This document shows positions 7,651 to 16,835 of a stretch of DNA of 43,476 nt, piece after piece (position 1 is the first letter of the stretch; every line of letters begins with the position of its first letter). A program made the position numbers and the translations under genes. The notes under the pieces were generated by a model that did no database searches, was not told the DNA's origin, and worked only from the letters and a program-made list of their open reading frames with translations. Source of the stretch: Lentilactobacillus sp. Marseille-Q4993 (GTDB lineage Bacteria > Bacillota > Bacilli > Lactobacillales > Lactobacillaceae); NCBI RefSeq assembly GCF_951230165.1, contig NZ_CATNVB010000021.1, forward strand, positions 1 through 43,476. The letters run 5' to 3'.

Positions 7651-10600
7651 ACGTAAAGACATTAACAAAATCGTCATCATTGGTTCTGGCCCAATCGTTA
7701 TTGGCCAAGCTGCCGAGTTTGATTACTCAGGAAGCCAAGCGTGCCTGAGCCTTCGTGAAGAAGGTTATGAAGTGGTTCTTGTTAACTCAAACCCCGCTAC
7801 TATCATGACTGACGATGAAATTGCGGATAAGGTATACCTTGATCCCCTCACCGTTCCTAGCCTAAAGAAAATTCTCAAAGATGAAAAACCAGATGCAATC
7901 CTACCAACCCTTGGTGGTCAGACTGGTTTGAACCTTGCCGTTGAATTGAGCAAGGATGGAATTCTTGATGAACTAGATATCGAACTTCTCGGAACTAGTT
8001 TACACACTATCAACCAAGCCGAAGACCGGGAAGAGTTCAAATCATTGATGAAAGAACTCGGCGAACCAATCCCCGCATCTAAAACTGTCTTTGACCTGCA
8101 AACTGGTTTAGACTTTGCGGCTTCAATCGGCTACCCAGTAATCATCAGACCAGCCTACACCCTTGGCGGAACCGGTGGTGGTATCGCCAAAGATGAAGCC
8201 GAAATGAAAAAGATTCTTAGTCGCGGTTTGACAATGTCACCAAGCACAGAGTGTTTGATCGAACAAAGTATCGCTGGCTATAAAGAAATTGAATTTGAAG
8301 TTATGCGAGACCACAACGGTAACTCAATTATCGTTACGGGAATGGAGAACTTTGATCCAGTCGGAATTCACACCGGTGACTCAATCGTGTTTGCCCCAAC
8401 GCAAACCTTGACCGATAAAGAATACCAACGCCTGCGTGACGCATCTCTTGAAATCGTCAACGCCCTTAAAATCGAAGGTGGCTGTAACGTCCAACTCGCC
8501 CAAGATCCAGACAGCGAAGCATACTACGTCATCGAAGTTAACCCGCGGGTTAGTCGGTCATCTGCCCTTGCATCAAAGGCAACTGGTTACCCAATCGCAA
8601 AGATTGCGGCTAAAATCGCCGTTGGTTTGAATCTTGATGAAATTATCAACCCAATCACCAAGACAACCTACGCAATGTTTGAACCAGCTTTAGACTACGT
8701 GGTTGCCAAGATTCCTCGTTTCCCATTCGATAAGTTTACCCACGCCGACAATACTCTCGGAACCCAAATGAAGGCTACTGGTGAGGTAATGGCTATTGGA
8801 ACAACGATTGAGGAATCACTCCTTAAGGCTGTTTCTTCACTCGAGTTAAATGACAAACTGCAAACTGAACTAATTTCAGAACAGGATGCAAGCCACTCAG
8901 TTGACACCCTGTTAGAAGACATCAAGACCCCAACCGACGTTCGAATCTTCCAATTATTCACTGCAATTGGTAAGGGAATCTCATTGGACACTATCTACGA
9001 TGCCACCAAAATTGACAAGTTTTTCTTGTCCAAGCTTGAAAACATTATCAATCTACAACGCAAACTTGCATCTACCCAGTTAACAGCTGATTTATTGCAA
9101 CAAGCCCGTAAATTCGGATTTACCAACAACATAATCATGGCTGTCAACTCAATTTCAGAATCAGAAATTGCTAAGTTAGAAACGCAAACTGACCAAAAAC
9201 TGGTTTACAAAATGGTTGATACTTGTGCTGCCGAATTTGAAAGTTCAACCCCATACTTCTACAGTACAGTGGGAACTGAAAACGAAAGTGAACCACTTGG
9301 TAACAGTGTTCTAGTTATCGGTGCCGGTCCAATCAGAATCGGTCAAGGTGTCGAATTTGACTACGCAACCGTTCACTGTGTACAAGCTATTCAGGCTGCT
9401 GGCTACAACGCCATTATCATCAACAATAACCCCGAGACAGTTTCAACTGACTTCTCAATCTCTGACAAGCTATACTTTGAACCACTTACGATTGACAGCG
9501 TTATGAACGTTATTAATCTTGAAAAACCAATCGGAGTTATCGTTGAGTTTGGTGGTCAAACCGCAATCAACTTGACTGAAGATCTCACCAAGCATGGCGT
9601 TAAGATTCTCGGTACTTCGATGGACGGAATTGAACAAACTGAAAACCGTCACGACTTTGAATCATTGCTGATCAAGCACGATATTGCCCATCCACAAGGC
9701 GCTACAGCTATGAACGCCGAAGAAGCTAAGGAAATTGCAAATAACCTCGGTTACCCAGTTCTTGTTCGCCCTAGTTTCGTTTTAGGTGGTCGGGGAATGG
9801 CCGTTGTTGAAAAGAAAATTGACCTCCAACTTTACATCGAGCCAGCCTTGAAGGCTAGCCCTGGTCAACCAATCTTAATTGACAAGTACGTTCGCGGAAT
9901 TGAATGTGAAGTCGACATTTTAAGTGATGGTAAGGATGTCTTCATCCCTGGTATCATGGAGCATTTGGAAGGCTCTGGTGTCCATTCAGGAGATTCTATC
10001 GCTATGTACCCACCACAGCACCTAACTGCCGACCAGAAAGAAAAGATCGTCAACATTGCTACTATGATTGGTAAGGAAGTTCATGCCATCGGAATGATGA
10101 ACATTCAGTTTATCGTTGCTGACGACGTTTACGTTATCGAAGTTAACCCACGAGCATCACGGACCGTACCTTTCATGAGTAAGATCACTAAACTTCACTT
10201 AGCTCAATTGGCTACTCAACTGATTCTTGGTAAATCATTAGCTGAAGTTGGCTTGGAAGTTGGTTTGCACTCAGAACCAGATAATGTGTACGTCAAAGCC
10301 CCTGTGTTCTCGTTTGCTAAACTCCCTGATGCTCCAACTGCATTGAGTCCAGAAATGAAATCAACCGGTGAAGATATCGGTGAAGGGGCAACCCTCCAAG
10401 AGGCCCTTCATAACGCTCTCTTTGACTCATATCACTACGTCACTAATTCCACCGCTAAGAACGTTATCCTGTCTGATACGGACAGCCACGACCAAGCGCT
10501 TGGTAAGGAACTACAAGATGATGGTTTCACCATTATCAACTATGCAAAGGGAATGGATTGGCCTGAAGATGTTGCATTCGTTGTGGCAACTGACGACCAA

Positions 10601-10711
10601 AAAACAATTGACCGAAGCTTAGTTCTCGAAACCCTTAATCACCAAATCCCACTGTTTACAGCCAAGGATACGGTATTGAGCGTTGGAAAAGAACGCGTAA
10701 CGGTTGGGTAA
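7643..10711 (+). CDS. carB: Carbamoyl-phosphate synthase large subunit
   Basis: This subunit makes carbamoyl phosphate from bicarbonate, ammonia and two ATP. The 1022-residue product has the duplicated architecture: the first half begins [22 protein letters not shown] and the second half repeats it as [20 protein letters not shown] near residue 555. Each half has an ATP-grasp domain (YTLGGTGGG and FVLGGRGMA) and an EVNPR motif. The C-terminal MGS-like regulatory domain (about 930-1022) is shorter and more divergent than in E. coli, consistent with the roughly 1020-1060 residues usual in lactobacilli. It is translationally coupled to carA by overlapping ends. Confidence 0.96.
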   Translation: MPKRKDINKIVIIGSGPIVIGQAAEFDYSGSQACLSLREEGYEVVLVNSNPATIMTDDEIADKVYLDPLTVPSLKKILKDEKPDAILPTLGGQTGLNLAVELSKDGILDELDIELLGTSLHTINQAEDREEFKSLMKELGEPIPASKTVFDLQTGLDFAASIGYPVIIRPAYTLGGTGGGIAKDEAEMKKILSRGLTMSPSTECLIEQSIAGYKEIEFEVMRDHNGNSIIVTGMENFDPVGIHTGDSIVFAPTQTLTDKEYQRLRDASLEIVNALKIEGGCNVQLAQDPDSEAYYVIEVNPRVSRSSALASKATGYPIAKIAAKIAVGLNLDEIINPITKTTYAMFEPALDYVVAKIPRFPFDKFTHADNTLGTQMKATGEVMAIGTTIEESLLKAVSSLELNDKLQTELISEQDASHSVDTLLEDIKTPTDVRIFQLFTAIGKGISLDTIYDATKIDKFFLSKLENIINLQRKLASTQLTADLLQQARKFGFTNNIIMAVNSISESEIAKLETQTDQKLVYKMVDTCAAEFESSTPYFYSTVGTENESEPLGNSVLVIGAGPIRIGQGVEFDYATVHCVQAIQAAGYNAIIINNNPETVSTDFSISDKLYFEPLTIDSVMNVINLEKPIGVIVEFGGQTAINLTEDLTKHGVKILGTSMDGIEQTENRHDFESLLIKHDIAHPQGATAMNAEEAKEIANNLGYPVLVRPSFVLGGRGMAVVEKKIDLQLYIEPALKASPGQPILIDKYVRGIECEVDILSDGKDVFIPGIMEHLEGSGVHSGDSIAMYPPQHLTADQKEKIVNIATMIGKEVHAIGMMNIQFIVADDVYVIEVNPRASRTVPFMSKITKLHLAQLATQLILGKSLAEVGLEVGLHSEPDNVYVKAPVFSFAKLPDAPTALSPEMKSTGEDIGEGATLQEALHNALFDSYHYVTNSTAKNVILSDTDSHDQALGKELQDDGFTIINYAKGMDWPEDVAFVVATDDQKTIDRSLVLETLNHQIPLFTAKDTVLSVGKERVTVG

Positions 10712-10750
10712 TAATTGGCCAACCAAATCATTTAATAGACTCAGACATAC

Positions 10751-10778
10751 CTTAATACCTCTAAAAAACGGTATTAAG
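10751..10778 (+). terminator. Hairpin after carB
   Basis: CTTAATACC (10751-10759) and GGTATTAAG (10770-10778) form a 9-bp hairpin. It lacks a clean T-run and may assist the stronger hairpin directly downstream. Confidence 0.45.
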
Positions 10779-10783
10779 TTGAA

Positions 10784-10827
10784 GCACCCCATAAAAGTTA
10801 GATATAAATCTAACATTTATGGGGTGC
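10784..10827. terminator. Bidirectional terminator after carB
   Basis: The arms GCACCCCATAAA..GTTAGAT and ATCTAAC..TTTATGGGGTGC make a stem of about 19 bp between convergent genes. The T-rich tail (ATTATTT) is weak. Confidence 0.6.
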
Positions 10828-10892
10828 ATTATTTAAACGCCATATTTTTTATCTAAAATGGGACAATATCCATCAACTACACATCATTTACT

Positions 10893-11510
10893 TTATCTCT
10901 CAGCTTTTTTTCTATATTTGACCGCTACTTTCAACATGATCAAAGCAGCAGCGGTTCCCGTAAAATATCCAGACAATCGATCAACACCAAAAACAAAGTA
11001 AGAACCGATCGAAATTAACACAGTTGCCAAAATCAAATACCACAGCCATTTACCAGATAAAAAGGCTATTAGTTTCGGAAACCGATCTCTTCCAGTTAAT
11101 TCTAATTCAAAATCATTAAACCTATTTAAAGGATATAACGTGAATAGTAGCACAGTTAACATAACTAACATTGCTACGCCACGCACCTTAATAATATCAA
11201 AAACATTCAGCGTCATTATTAATACTAATAATAAGTCCAACGCAATTAATGCCCGACCAATCGGCTTGATCCTTTTCAAGACCATCTGCTTTTCCAAGTA
11301 TTCTTTCATACCAGTATCCTCCTTAAGAAGGACATCTAGTGAAATTTGATATTTATTACTTAGTTCAATCAGACTATTAATATCGGGGTAACTCTTCTCA
11401 TTCTCCCAACTTGAAATCGTCTGTCGAGACACGTTAAGCTCATCGGCAACTTCCTGTTGCGTCAACCCCTTATTAATTCGGCCTTGCTTAATTCTGTTAC
11501 CAAATTCCAC
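10893..11510 (-). CDS. XRE-family regulator fused to a membrane domain
   Basis: An N-terminal Cro/C1-type helix-turn-helix (residues about 2-60, FGNRIKQGRINKGLTQQEVAD and VSRQTISSWENEKSYP) is followed by a C-terminal part with about four predicted membrane segments (IGRALIALDLLLVLIMTL, GVAMLVMLTVLLFTLY, WLWYLILATVLISIGSYF, FTGTAAALIMLKV). Such membrane-tethered HTH proteins are frequent in Firmicutes; targets are generally unknown. I chose GTG at 11510 because GAAGGGA is correctly placed 5' of it, while the upstream ATG at 11528 has no ribosome binding site. The 205-residue protein stands alone, with no partner gene to suggest a signal. Confidence 0.8.
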   Translation of the reverse strand: MEFGNRIKQGRINKGLTQQEVADELNVSRQTISSWENEKSYPDINSLIELSNKYQISLDVLLKEDTGMKEYLEKQMVLKRIKPIGRALIALDLLLVLIMTLNVFDIIKVRGVAMLVMLTVLLFTLYPLNRFNDFELELTGRDRFPKLIAFLSGKWLWYLILATVLISIGSYFVFGVDRLSGYFTGTAAALIMLKVAVKYRKKAER

Positions 11511-11796
11511 GTTTATCCCTTCTTTCATTTTAAGAATACTGGCATTTTACAGCCATTACTAGCAAAGAATCTTTGCATTCAGTGATATCAGCGGATTCGT
11601 AAAAAATATTGATTTCAAAGTGTTCGCCTTCACCTAACAAACCCAAATTTCCGGAAACCTTAATGCCGAAACGGGTGAATTGCAGCTGTTAAATCATGAT
11701 GGGTTTTGAATAAAATGTAATGTGGAGTTGATTGACCGACATAAAAATACTTGATACGATTTATGATAATAAGCACAGTATCTTCAGGAGGACACC
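11511..11796. other. Intergenic stretch upstream of two divergent genes
   Basis: No coding frame is convincing here. It holds one CGGAAACC copy (11652-11659), one of the few outside genes and terminators, and AT-rich sequence before the small membrane protein gene. Confidence 0.5.
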
Positions 11797-12075
11797 TTGT
11801 TCGATTTTATCTCTGATATTATCATGTCTCTTTTCGCAGATTCACTCACATCATTTTGGAAGGATAGTAGCAAACCAAAGTGGATCAGATTCATCACCTT
11901 ATTACCATCCTATATTATGCTTTTGGTATTTTTCTGGTTATTAACCACGGCATTCCCAGCGAGAAACTGGTTACTAATCATAATCTCAATTGGGTTTGCG
12001 ATTCTGTTTTTGTGGATTGCGATTAAGTTTACAAAAATAATCTTTAATGACAAAAAAGGCAATCAGAAACCCTGA
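11797..12075 (+). CDS. Small membrane protein, unknown function
   Basis: A 92-residue product starts at TTG, 5 bases after a perfect AGGAGG (11786-11791). Two hydrophobic segments are clear (ITLLPSYIMLLVFFWLLTTAF and NWLLIIISIGFAILFLWIAI), separated by a short basic loop, and the C-terminus is polar and basic (FNDKKGNQKP). I recognise no family. A terminator follows directly (12058-12086) and overlaps the last codons. The good ribosome binding site and terminator make it a likely real gene. Confidence 0.6.
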   Translation: MFDFISDIIMSLFADSLTSFWKDSSKPKWIRFITLLPSYIMLLVFFWLLTTAFPARNWLLIIISIGFAILFLWIAIKFTKIIFNDKKGNQKP

Positions 12076-12086
12076 TTGCCTCTTTT
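12058..12086. terminator. Terminator between convergent small membrane gene and PfoR-like gene
   Basis: GGCAATCAG (12058-12066) pairs with CTGATTGCC (12072-12080), followed by TCTTTT. The A-run on the other side lets it serve both directions. Confidence 0.85.
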
Positions 12087-12126
12087 ACTATGTGTTTTTA
12101 AAATTTCTTACTATGTCAAATTAAAT

Positions 12127-13215
12127 CTAAACGATTTCCAAATGCAACTGTTGGTTTGTAACCCAGTGAAGTGCCAACAACAACCTATATACAACGATTG
12201 AGATGATAGCTGGAACTACGATACCCATTACGATATACGCAACCAGCATATTCAAATCAGTTGAAGCCAATGTAATTGGGGCAATTAATGAGTTCAATCC
12301 AAGCCCACCAAGCGTGTAACTAACCTTGAAGTTAAAGAATAGGGTGGCGATTGGGGCTGCAATTGCAGCAGCAGTGAAGGTTGGAATAGCTAACCGTGGA
12401 TTGGCCAACAAGTTAGGGAATTGAACCTTAGGAGTAATGATTCCTTGAGCAATGTTTGCACCAAGATCATTTTGTCTCCATGAAATGATTGTAAATCCAA
12501 CAAACTGAGCAGTAGTTCCAATCAATGCAGCACCTGATGATAATGGATCAAGCATAATCGCAACCGCAAGAGCCGCCGATGATGCGGGCGTCATTAGGAA
12601 TAATGACCATGCAAGTGAGATTACAACTGAACCAATCAATGGATTAACTTGCATTGATTGGGCAATGAAAGCACTCAACCAGTTCAAAGCTGGAGTGGTA
12701 ACACTAGCTAACCCTAATCCAACGATTGAACCCACAAGAGTAGCTGCCAAAGGTACTAACATCATATCAAGTGGTGTTTTACCCGTAAGGTACTTACCAA
12801 CCAAAGCAGCAACTAATCCAGCAGCAACCGCACTGATTGGTTGTCCTGTGGTGAAAATTCCAGACGAAGCGGCCTCAGCCATTTGGTTTCCGGTTGCAGT
12901 ATTTGCGTGGACAGCTGATTGAGTGAAGTAAACCGCGTTTGCACCCACTGTTGCGGAAATCATTGATGAGAATAATACCAAAGTATTTGTTTTCAACTGT
13001 GATGCGACGGCTGCTCCGAAAGCTGGCGCCAATAACCATTGAGCGATTGCACCCACTTGATGTAATTGAGGCCAATGCACGAAATTAGCAATAGCTTGAG
13101 TTAACAAACCAATTCCTAACATGACTAACACGGCGTTTGACACCCCTGCAGATACTAAATAGACATATTCCTTAACTGTGTGTTTTTCTTCTGGTTCACT
13201 AACAGCATTACTCAT
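12127..13215 (-). CDS. PfoR/PTS_EIIC_2-like membrane protein
   Basis: The 362-residue, very hydrophobic protein has about ten membrane segments and conserved stretches such as GLLTQAIANFVHWPQLHQVGA, TTGQPISAVAAGLVAALVGKYLTGKTPLDMMLVP and GLGLNSLIAPI. These resemble the PfoR family (COG3641, PTS_EIIC_2 domain), membrane proteins related to PTS sugar permease subunits. Substrates are not established, and no EIIA or EIIB gene lies nearby, so transport by phosphotransfer is uncertain. I chose ATG at 13215 because GAGG is spaced 8 bases from it; the ATG at 13221 would sit too close to that site. It has its own promoter and is divergent from the DegV gene. Confidence 0.75.
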   Translation of the reverse strand: MSNAVSEPEEKHTVKEYVYLVSAGVSNAVLVMLGIGLLTQAIANFVHWPQLHQVGAIAQWLLAPAFGAAVASQLKTNTLVLFSSMISATVGANAVYFTQSAVHANTATGNQMAEAASSGIFTTGQPISAVAAGLVAALVGKYLTGKTPLDMMLVPLAATLVGSIVGLGLASVTTPALNWLSAFIAQSMQVNPLIGSVVISLAWSLFLMTPASSAALAVAIMLDPLSSGAALIGTTAQFVGFTIISWRQNDLGANIAQGIITPKVQFPNLLANPRLAIPTFTAAAIAAPIATLFFNFKVSYTLGGLGLNSLIAPITLASTDLNMLVAYIVMGIVVPAIISIVVYRLLLALHWVTNQQLHLEIV

Positions 13216-13273
13216 ACGCATTACCTCGATTCGAATAAAATTAAAATAGCATTAAAATTATGAGATTGTTGCA

Positions 13274-13302
13274 ATTAAACCATCATAATAATCGAATGTC
13301 AA
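13274..13302 (-). promoter_or_regulatory. Promoter of the PfoR-like gene
   Basis: On the minus strand TTGACA (13302-13297) and TTTAAT (13279-13274) are spaced by 17 bases. Confidence 0.7.
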
Positions 13303-13389
13303 TATAAAAATGAAAATTTTTCCAAAAAAATGTCGCGCTTTTCATAATCTTTTCATAAGAAATCGTCAACGACCTGTTCCTTAATGTGT

Positions 13390-13395
13390 TATACT
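13390..13395 (+). promoter_or_regulatory. Probable -10 box of the degV gene
   Basis: TATACT lies 33 bases upstream of the DegV start codon. The -35 region is poor (TCAACG at 18 bases). Confidence 0.45.
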
Positions 13396-13427
13396 TTCCT
13401 TGATATTATGCGAAGAAGGACGGTTTT

Positions 13428-14300
13428 ATGGAAAAAATTGCAATTGTCACCGATAGCACAGCCGGCCTAACTGATCAACAGGTGACCGAAATGGATAACG
13501 TTTACGTAGTCCCAATTTCCGTTACCATTAACGGCCACAGCTATCAGGAAGGCATTGACATCACCAACGAGGATTTTTACAGTCAACTATCCCACCTAAG
13601 CAAATTGCCAACAACGGCCCCACCAACTCCACAGCAAATGATTCTAAAGTACGACGAATTGGTTGCCAAGGGCTACACCAAAATCATCAGTATCCATTTA
13701 ACCGCAGGAATTACCGGTTTTGTGAACAATCTGAAGATGGCCACTGATAATTATGATAAAGCTGAAGTGACTGTCTATGATTCTTACATTACAGTCGAAC
13801 CAATGGGCTATTTAGTTAGATATGCATCCCTTCTTGCTAACCAAGGCAAATCAGTCGCAACTATCACTGATAAGGTTTCCGAAATCAGATCATCCTTTGA
13901 CGAATACTTTGTTGTCGATGATTTGAAAAATTTGGTCCATGGTGGCCGACTTACAAATGCTGCTGCGTTTGCAGGCGGGATTCTTAAGATCAAACCGGTT
14001 TTGTCACTAAACGAAAACCATCAGATTGTGGCTGTAGATAAGATTCGGACCATGAAAAAGGCAAAGAAAGATATCGAGTCTAAATTTGCAGCTGCTTATC
14101 AAGCATCCGAGTTTCCGTTACATGTTATGGTTACTGGTACCAACAATCTAGCTGCCGTTGAGGAATGGCAATCAGATTTAGCTAATAAATATCCAAATGC
14201 GAGTTACCAGATTGGTCAAATTGGCCCGGTTGTCGGAACTCATTTGGGCTCTAATGCATTCGTCCTGTTTTGGGGAAAGCAGGTTTCACAGCTTAACTAA
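13428..14300 (+). CDS. DegV family fatty-acid-binding protein
   Basis: The 290-residue protein opens with IAIVTDSTAGLTDQQ, contains the TTAPPTPQQM segment, and carries ISIHLTAGITGF and the late GPVVGTHLGSNAFVLFW motif. These are hallmarks of the DegV fold. Members bind a fatty acid and act as FakB-type partners of the fatty-acid kinase FakA in Firmicutes. FakB delivers exogenous fatty acids for phosphorylation and incorporation into phospholipid; which fatty acid this copy prefers cannot be read from the sequence. The FakA gene is not in the window. The ATG at 13428 follows a GAAGGA site. The next gene starts 38 bases after the stop, so they may share a transcript. Confidence 0.9.
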   Translation: MEKIAIVTDSTAGLTDQQVTEMDNVYVVPISVTINGHSYQEGIDITNEDFYSQLSHLSKLPTTAPPTPQQMILKYDELVAKGYTKIISIHLTAGITGFVNNLKMATDNYDKAEVTVYDSYITVEPMGYLVRYASLLANQGKSVATITDKVSEIRSSFDEYFVVDDLKNLVHGGRLTNAAAFAGGILKIKPVLSLNENHQIVAVDKIRTMKKAKKDIESKFAAAYQASEFPLHVMVTGTNNLAAVEEWQSDLANKYPNASYQIGQIGPVVGTHLGSNAFVLFWGKQVSQLN

Positions 14301-14338
14301 CTATTGTATTCAATTTATTCAATCAAAGGAGTTTATAA

Positions 14339-16180
14339 ATGCTACTATATTTTGCTCTAATTGCGCTCGTTAAATTATCTGGGTTACTAATTCCATACTT
14401 ATGGTTCTTATTTATTTCTGACCGCAAGGGTCGAGCCATCAGCACCGCAATCGTTGTCCTTCTGTTCATCGTTAGCTATATCAATACCTACTTCAACCTA
14501 CCTGACCTTGCTTACCCATCACTGATCGACGGGTGGCTGTTCTGGTTCATTGGTGGAATGATTGCGGTTTGGGCTCTCAAACGACTACTCTATACAACCA
14601 CCGTTAAAGAGAGTAGCTCCAAACGAACTGGGGTTTTAGGGCAGTTATTTAACCAACTTACTGATACCATTGGGATCACCGGTAAAGTGGCTGCAGTCGC
14701 TGTTATTGCGGTGGTTATCATGTTCCTTCTTTCAGGAGTCACCGGCCTAATTACCCAATTGAACCCACTACCATCAGTGAATTCAATCAAAACTGACCTT
14801 AACAATGATACTAAGTCAGCCCCAATGCCAGTTATCAAGGGAGGCGATGAGAGTCCAGTTGTTAACGCCCCTCAAACCGTTTCAACTGATATGAACAACT
14901 CATTAAACAGTTTCAAAAACTCAAACGTGTATGATCTCAACCACATGCGGGTTCAAATGTACAAGAACAAGATGGTTTATGTGGCTCCCGTTGAATTTTC
15001 GGGTGGTTTTTGGCGGTACATCCACTACCAAAAGGTTCCCGGTTACTTTATGACTAACGCAACCGACAAGAATGCAGATCCTAAGTTCATTAGCAAACCA
15101 ATGAAGTACACGCCTAGTGCGTATTTCAATAATGATGCTGATAGGCGGATCAGCGCTCACACCCTTGGTTACTCAATGGTCGGCAATACTTCTCAGCTTG
15201 AAGTCGACGATAAGGGAACTCCATACTACGTTAGAACGCTTGTCAAACCAATCTCTTACTTTAACCGGAACTATGACTACCGCAACTATAAGGTTGCCGT
15301 TTTGAACACAATTACGGGTAAGGTTTCCGTTTATTCACCAACCAAGGTACCAAAGTTCGTGGATATCTCAGTTTCACCAGACTTCGTAGCTAAGGAAGTT
15401 TCTGCGTTCGGTAAGTACCGTCACGGATTCTGGAACGCCACAAGTTTTGGTGGTCATAGCGATGTTATGAAACCGACTGAAGCTGGAACTGAAGGTGGCG
15501 ACACCCTCACCCCATATGCCTATAAAGGACGGGTTTACTACTTCACTGGAATGACCAGTATTAATTCCCACCAGAGTTCAATTCTTGGTTACACCTTCGT
15601 TGATGCCAGAACGAACACCCTTCACTATTACAAGGAGCACGGGAACGTTATGACTCCTGAACGGGCAATTTCATACGCCCAACAGGATATCAATCCTCAA
15701 AACTACAAGGGAACGTTACCTCTTCTCTACCGGATCAATAATGATCCAACCTGGGTCGTTTCAATGCTTGATCGGGATAATAACTCATTCATGAAGTTTG
15801 TTTACTTGAAAGCTGACGGCAACAACCAATCAGGAACCTATGCGGTTGGTGATGATGCCAAGGCAACCCTTGCACTCTTCAACCAGAGAGTAAATGGCAA
15901 GGCACCGGAAACCATCAATACCAAGTCTGAAAAATCGGTTAAGGGTGAAGTATACAGAGTGGTTCGGACTAGCGAAAACCAAATTCTGTTCATTCTAAAA
16001 AATGATCCTCAAGTTTACAAGATTGATACTAAGAGTGATGACTTCAAACCAATGTTCTCATTTATAAACGAGGGTGATAAAGTCAGCTTTAAGGCTAACC
16101 CAATCACGGAAAACACATTGGCAACATCATCAGTAGAATTAAAGACCTTTAAGGATTCATCGTTAAGCGAAGCAAAATAA
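14339..16180 (+). CDS. Large membrane-anchored extracellular protein, unknown function
   Basis: The 613-residue protein has four predicted membrane segments in its first 140 residues (about 3-25, 34-52, 63-82 and 112-136). A single hydrophilic domain of about 470 residues, probably outside the cell, follows. That domain is rich in aromatic residues, with strings such as GGFWRYIHYQKVPGYFM, HTLGYSMVG and FSGGF-like turns, suggesting a beta-rich fold. The final 60 residues (VKGEVYRVVRTSENQILFILKND to VSFKANP) look like a small beta-barrel module. I do not recognise the family with certainty. AAAGGAG precedes the ATG, and a bidirectional terminator follows. It contains two copies of the CGGAAACC word, in different frames. 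Confidence 0.8.
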   Translation: MLLYFALIALVKLSGLLIPYLWFLFISDRKGRAISTAIVVLLFIVSYINTYFNLPDLAYPSLIDGWLFWFIGGMIAVWALKRLLYTTTVKESSSKRTGVLGQLFNQLTDTIGITGKVAAVAVIAVVIMFLLSGVTGLITQLNPLPSVNSIKTDLNNDTKSAPMPVIKGGDESPVVNAPQTVSTDMNNSLNSFKNSNVYDLNHMRVQMYKNKMVYVAPVEFSGGFWRYIHYQKVPGYFMTNATDKNADPKFISKPMKYTPSAYFNNDADRRISAHTLGYSMVGNTSQLEVDDKGTPYYVRTLVKPISYFNRNYDYRNYKVAVLNTITGKVSVYSPTKVPKFVDISVSPDFVAKEVSAFGKYRHGFWNATSFGGHSDVMKPTEAGTEGGDTLTPYAYKGRVYYFTGMTSINSHQSSILGYTFVDARTNTLHYYKEHGNVMTPERAISYAQQDINPQNYKGTLPLLYRINNDPTWVVSMLDRDNNSFMKFVYLKADGNNQSGTYAVGDDAKATLALFNQRVNGKAPETINTKSEKSVKGEVYRVVRTSENQILFILKNDPQVYKIDTKSDDFKPMFSFINEGDKVSFKANPITENTLATSSVELKTFKDSSLSEAK

Positions 16181-16204
16181 GGATAGATAATATAACTATT
16201 CATC

Positions 16205-16253
16205 AAAAAAAGCCGTAACAACTTCATTTTCTTGAAATTGTCGCGGCTTTTTT
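16205..16253. terminator. Bidirectional terminator
   Basis: A long imperfect stem beginning AAAAAAAGCCG and ending CGGCTTTTTT separates convergent genes. Its tip, TTCATTTTCTTGAA, is identical to the tip of the terminator at 38266-38316. Confidence 0.9.
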
Positions 16254-16316
16254 ACTTTATTCAAATGGATAGCATAATGTTAAGTTCGCTATTGTTTTAA
16301 AACTATCATCGCTAGC

Positions 16317-16598
16317 TTAAGCTATGAATTCACTAAGGACGAAGAAAGCAACTAACAATAAAACTAGCTGGACTAAGGCTAAAATTGCTTTAACCTTGGG
16401 GTACTCTGGTTTGTCTATAAACCTGGCATTCACTAAGTACTCATTACCAAAAGAGGTTACTAAATTCCAAAGAATAAAAATTAAAACTTCTCGGTAGTGT
16501 TGATAACCTGTAATCATACTCATAACCGCTAAACCGGTGAAGATTATCGTTATACTATACCTGTTAATGAACTTATACCTATTGATAACTTTGTCCAT
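16317..16598 (-). CDS. Small three-segment membrane protein, unknown
   Basis: The 93-residue product begins MDKVINRYKFINRYS and has three hydrophobic segments (ITIIFTGLAVMSMITGY, VLIFILWNLVTSFG, AILALVQLVLLLVAFFVL). I chose the ATG at 16598 because AGGAG is spaced 8 bases upstream; the open frame begins earlier at a TTG that overlaps the ribosome binding site. I recognise no family. The gene is monocistronic, ending near the shared terminator. Confidence 0.6.
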   Translation of the reverse strand: MDKVINRYKFINRYSITIIFTGLAVMSMITGYQHYREVLIFILWNLVTSFGNEYLVNARFIDKPEYPKVKAILALVQLVLLLVAFFVLSEFIA

Positions 16599-16835
16599 TT
16601 TCACCACTCCTAACAAGGTTTAATACCAATTTTGAATTAGAGGTGTCATTAGAAAACACCTAAATTACCATAGTTATAACACAATAACATTTATCTGTAT
16701 AGATTTGCTTAAACTAAGACTAAAAAAACCACAAACCTTTTGATTTGCAGTTTCCATCTTACAGTTAGCTTGTAGCTGAAATTAAGGATACATTTTTTTG
16801 CTGTGCCAATCTATTGTTCTAATTTTCAAACTGTG
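16599..16835. other. AT-rich intergenic region
   Basis: The stretch between the small membrane gene and the exporter stop codon holds no convincing frame. The imperfect hairpin around 16728-16755 (CCACAAACC..GATTTGCAG) could terminate the exporter transcript weakly. Confidence 0.35.
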
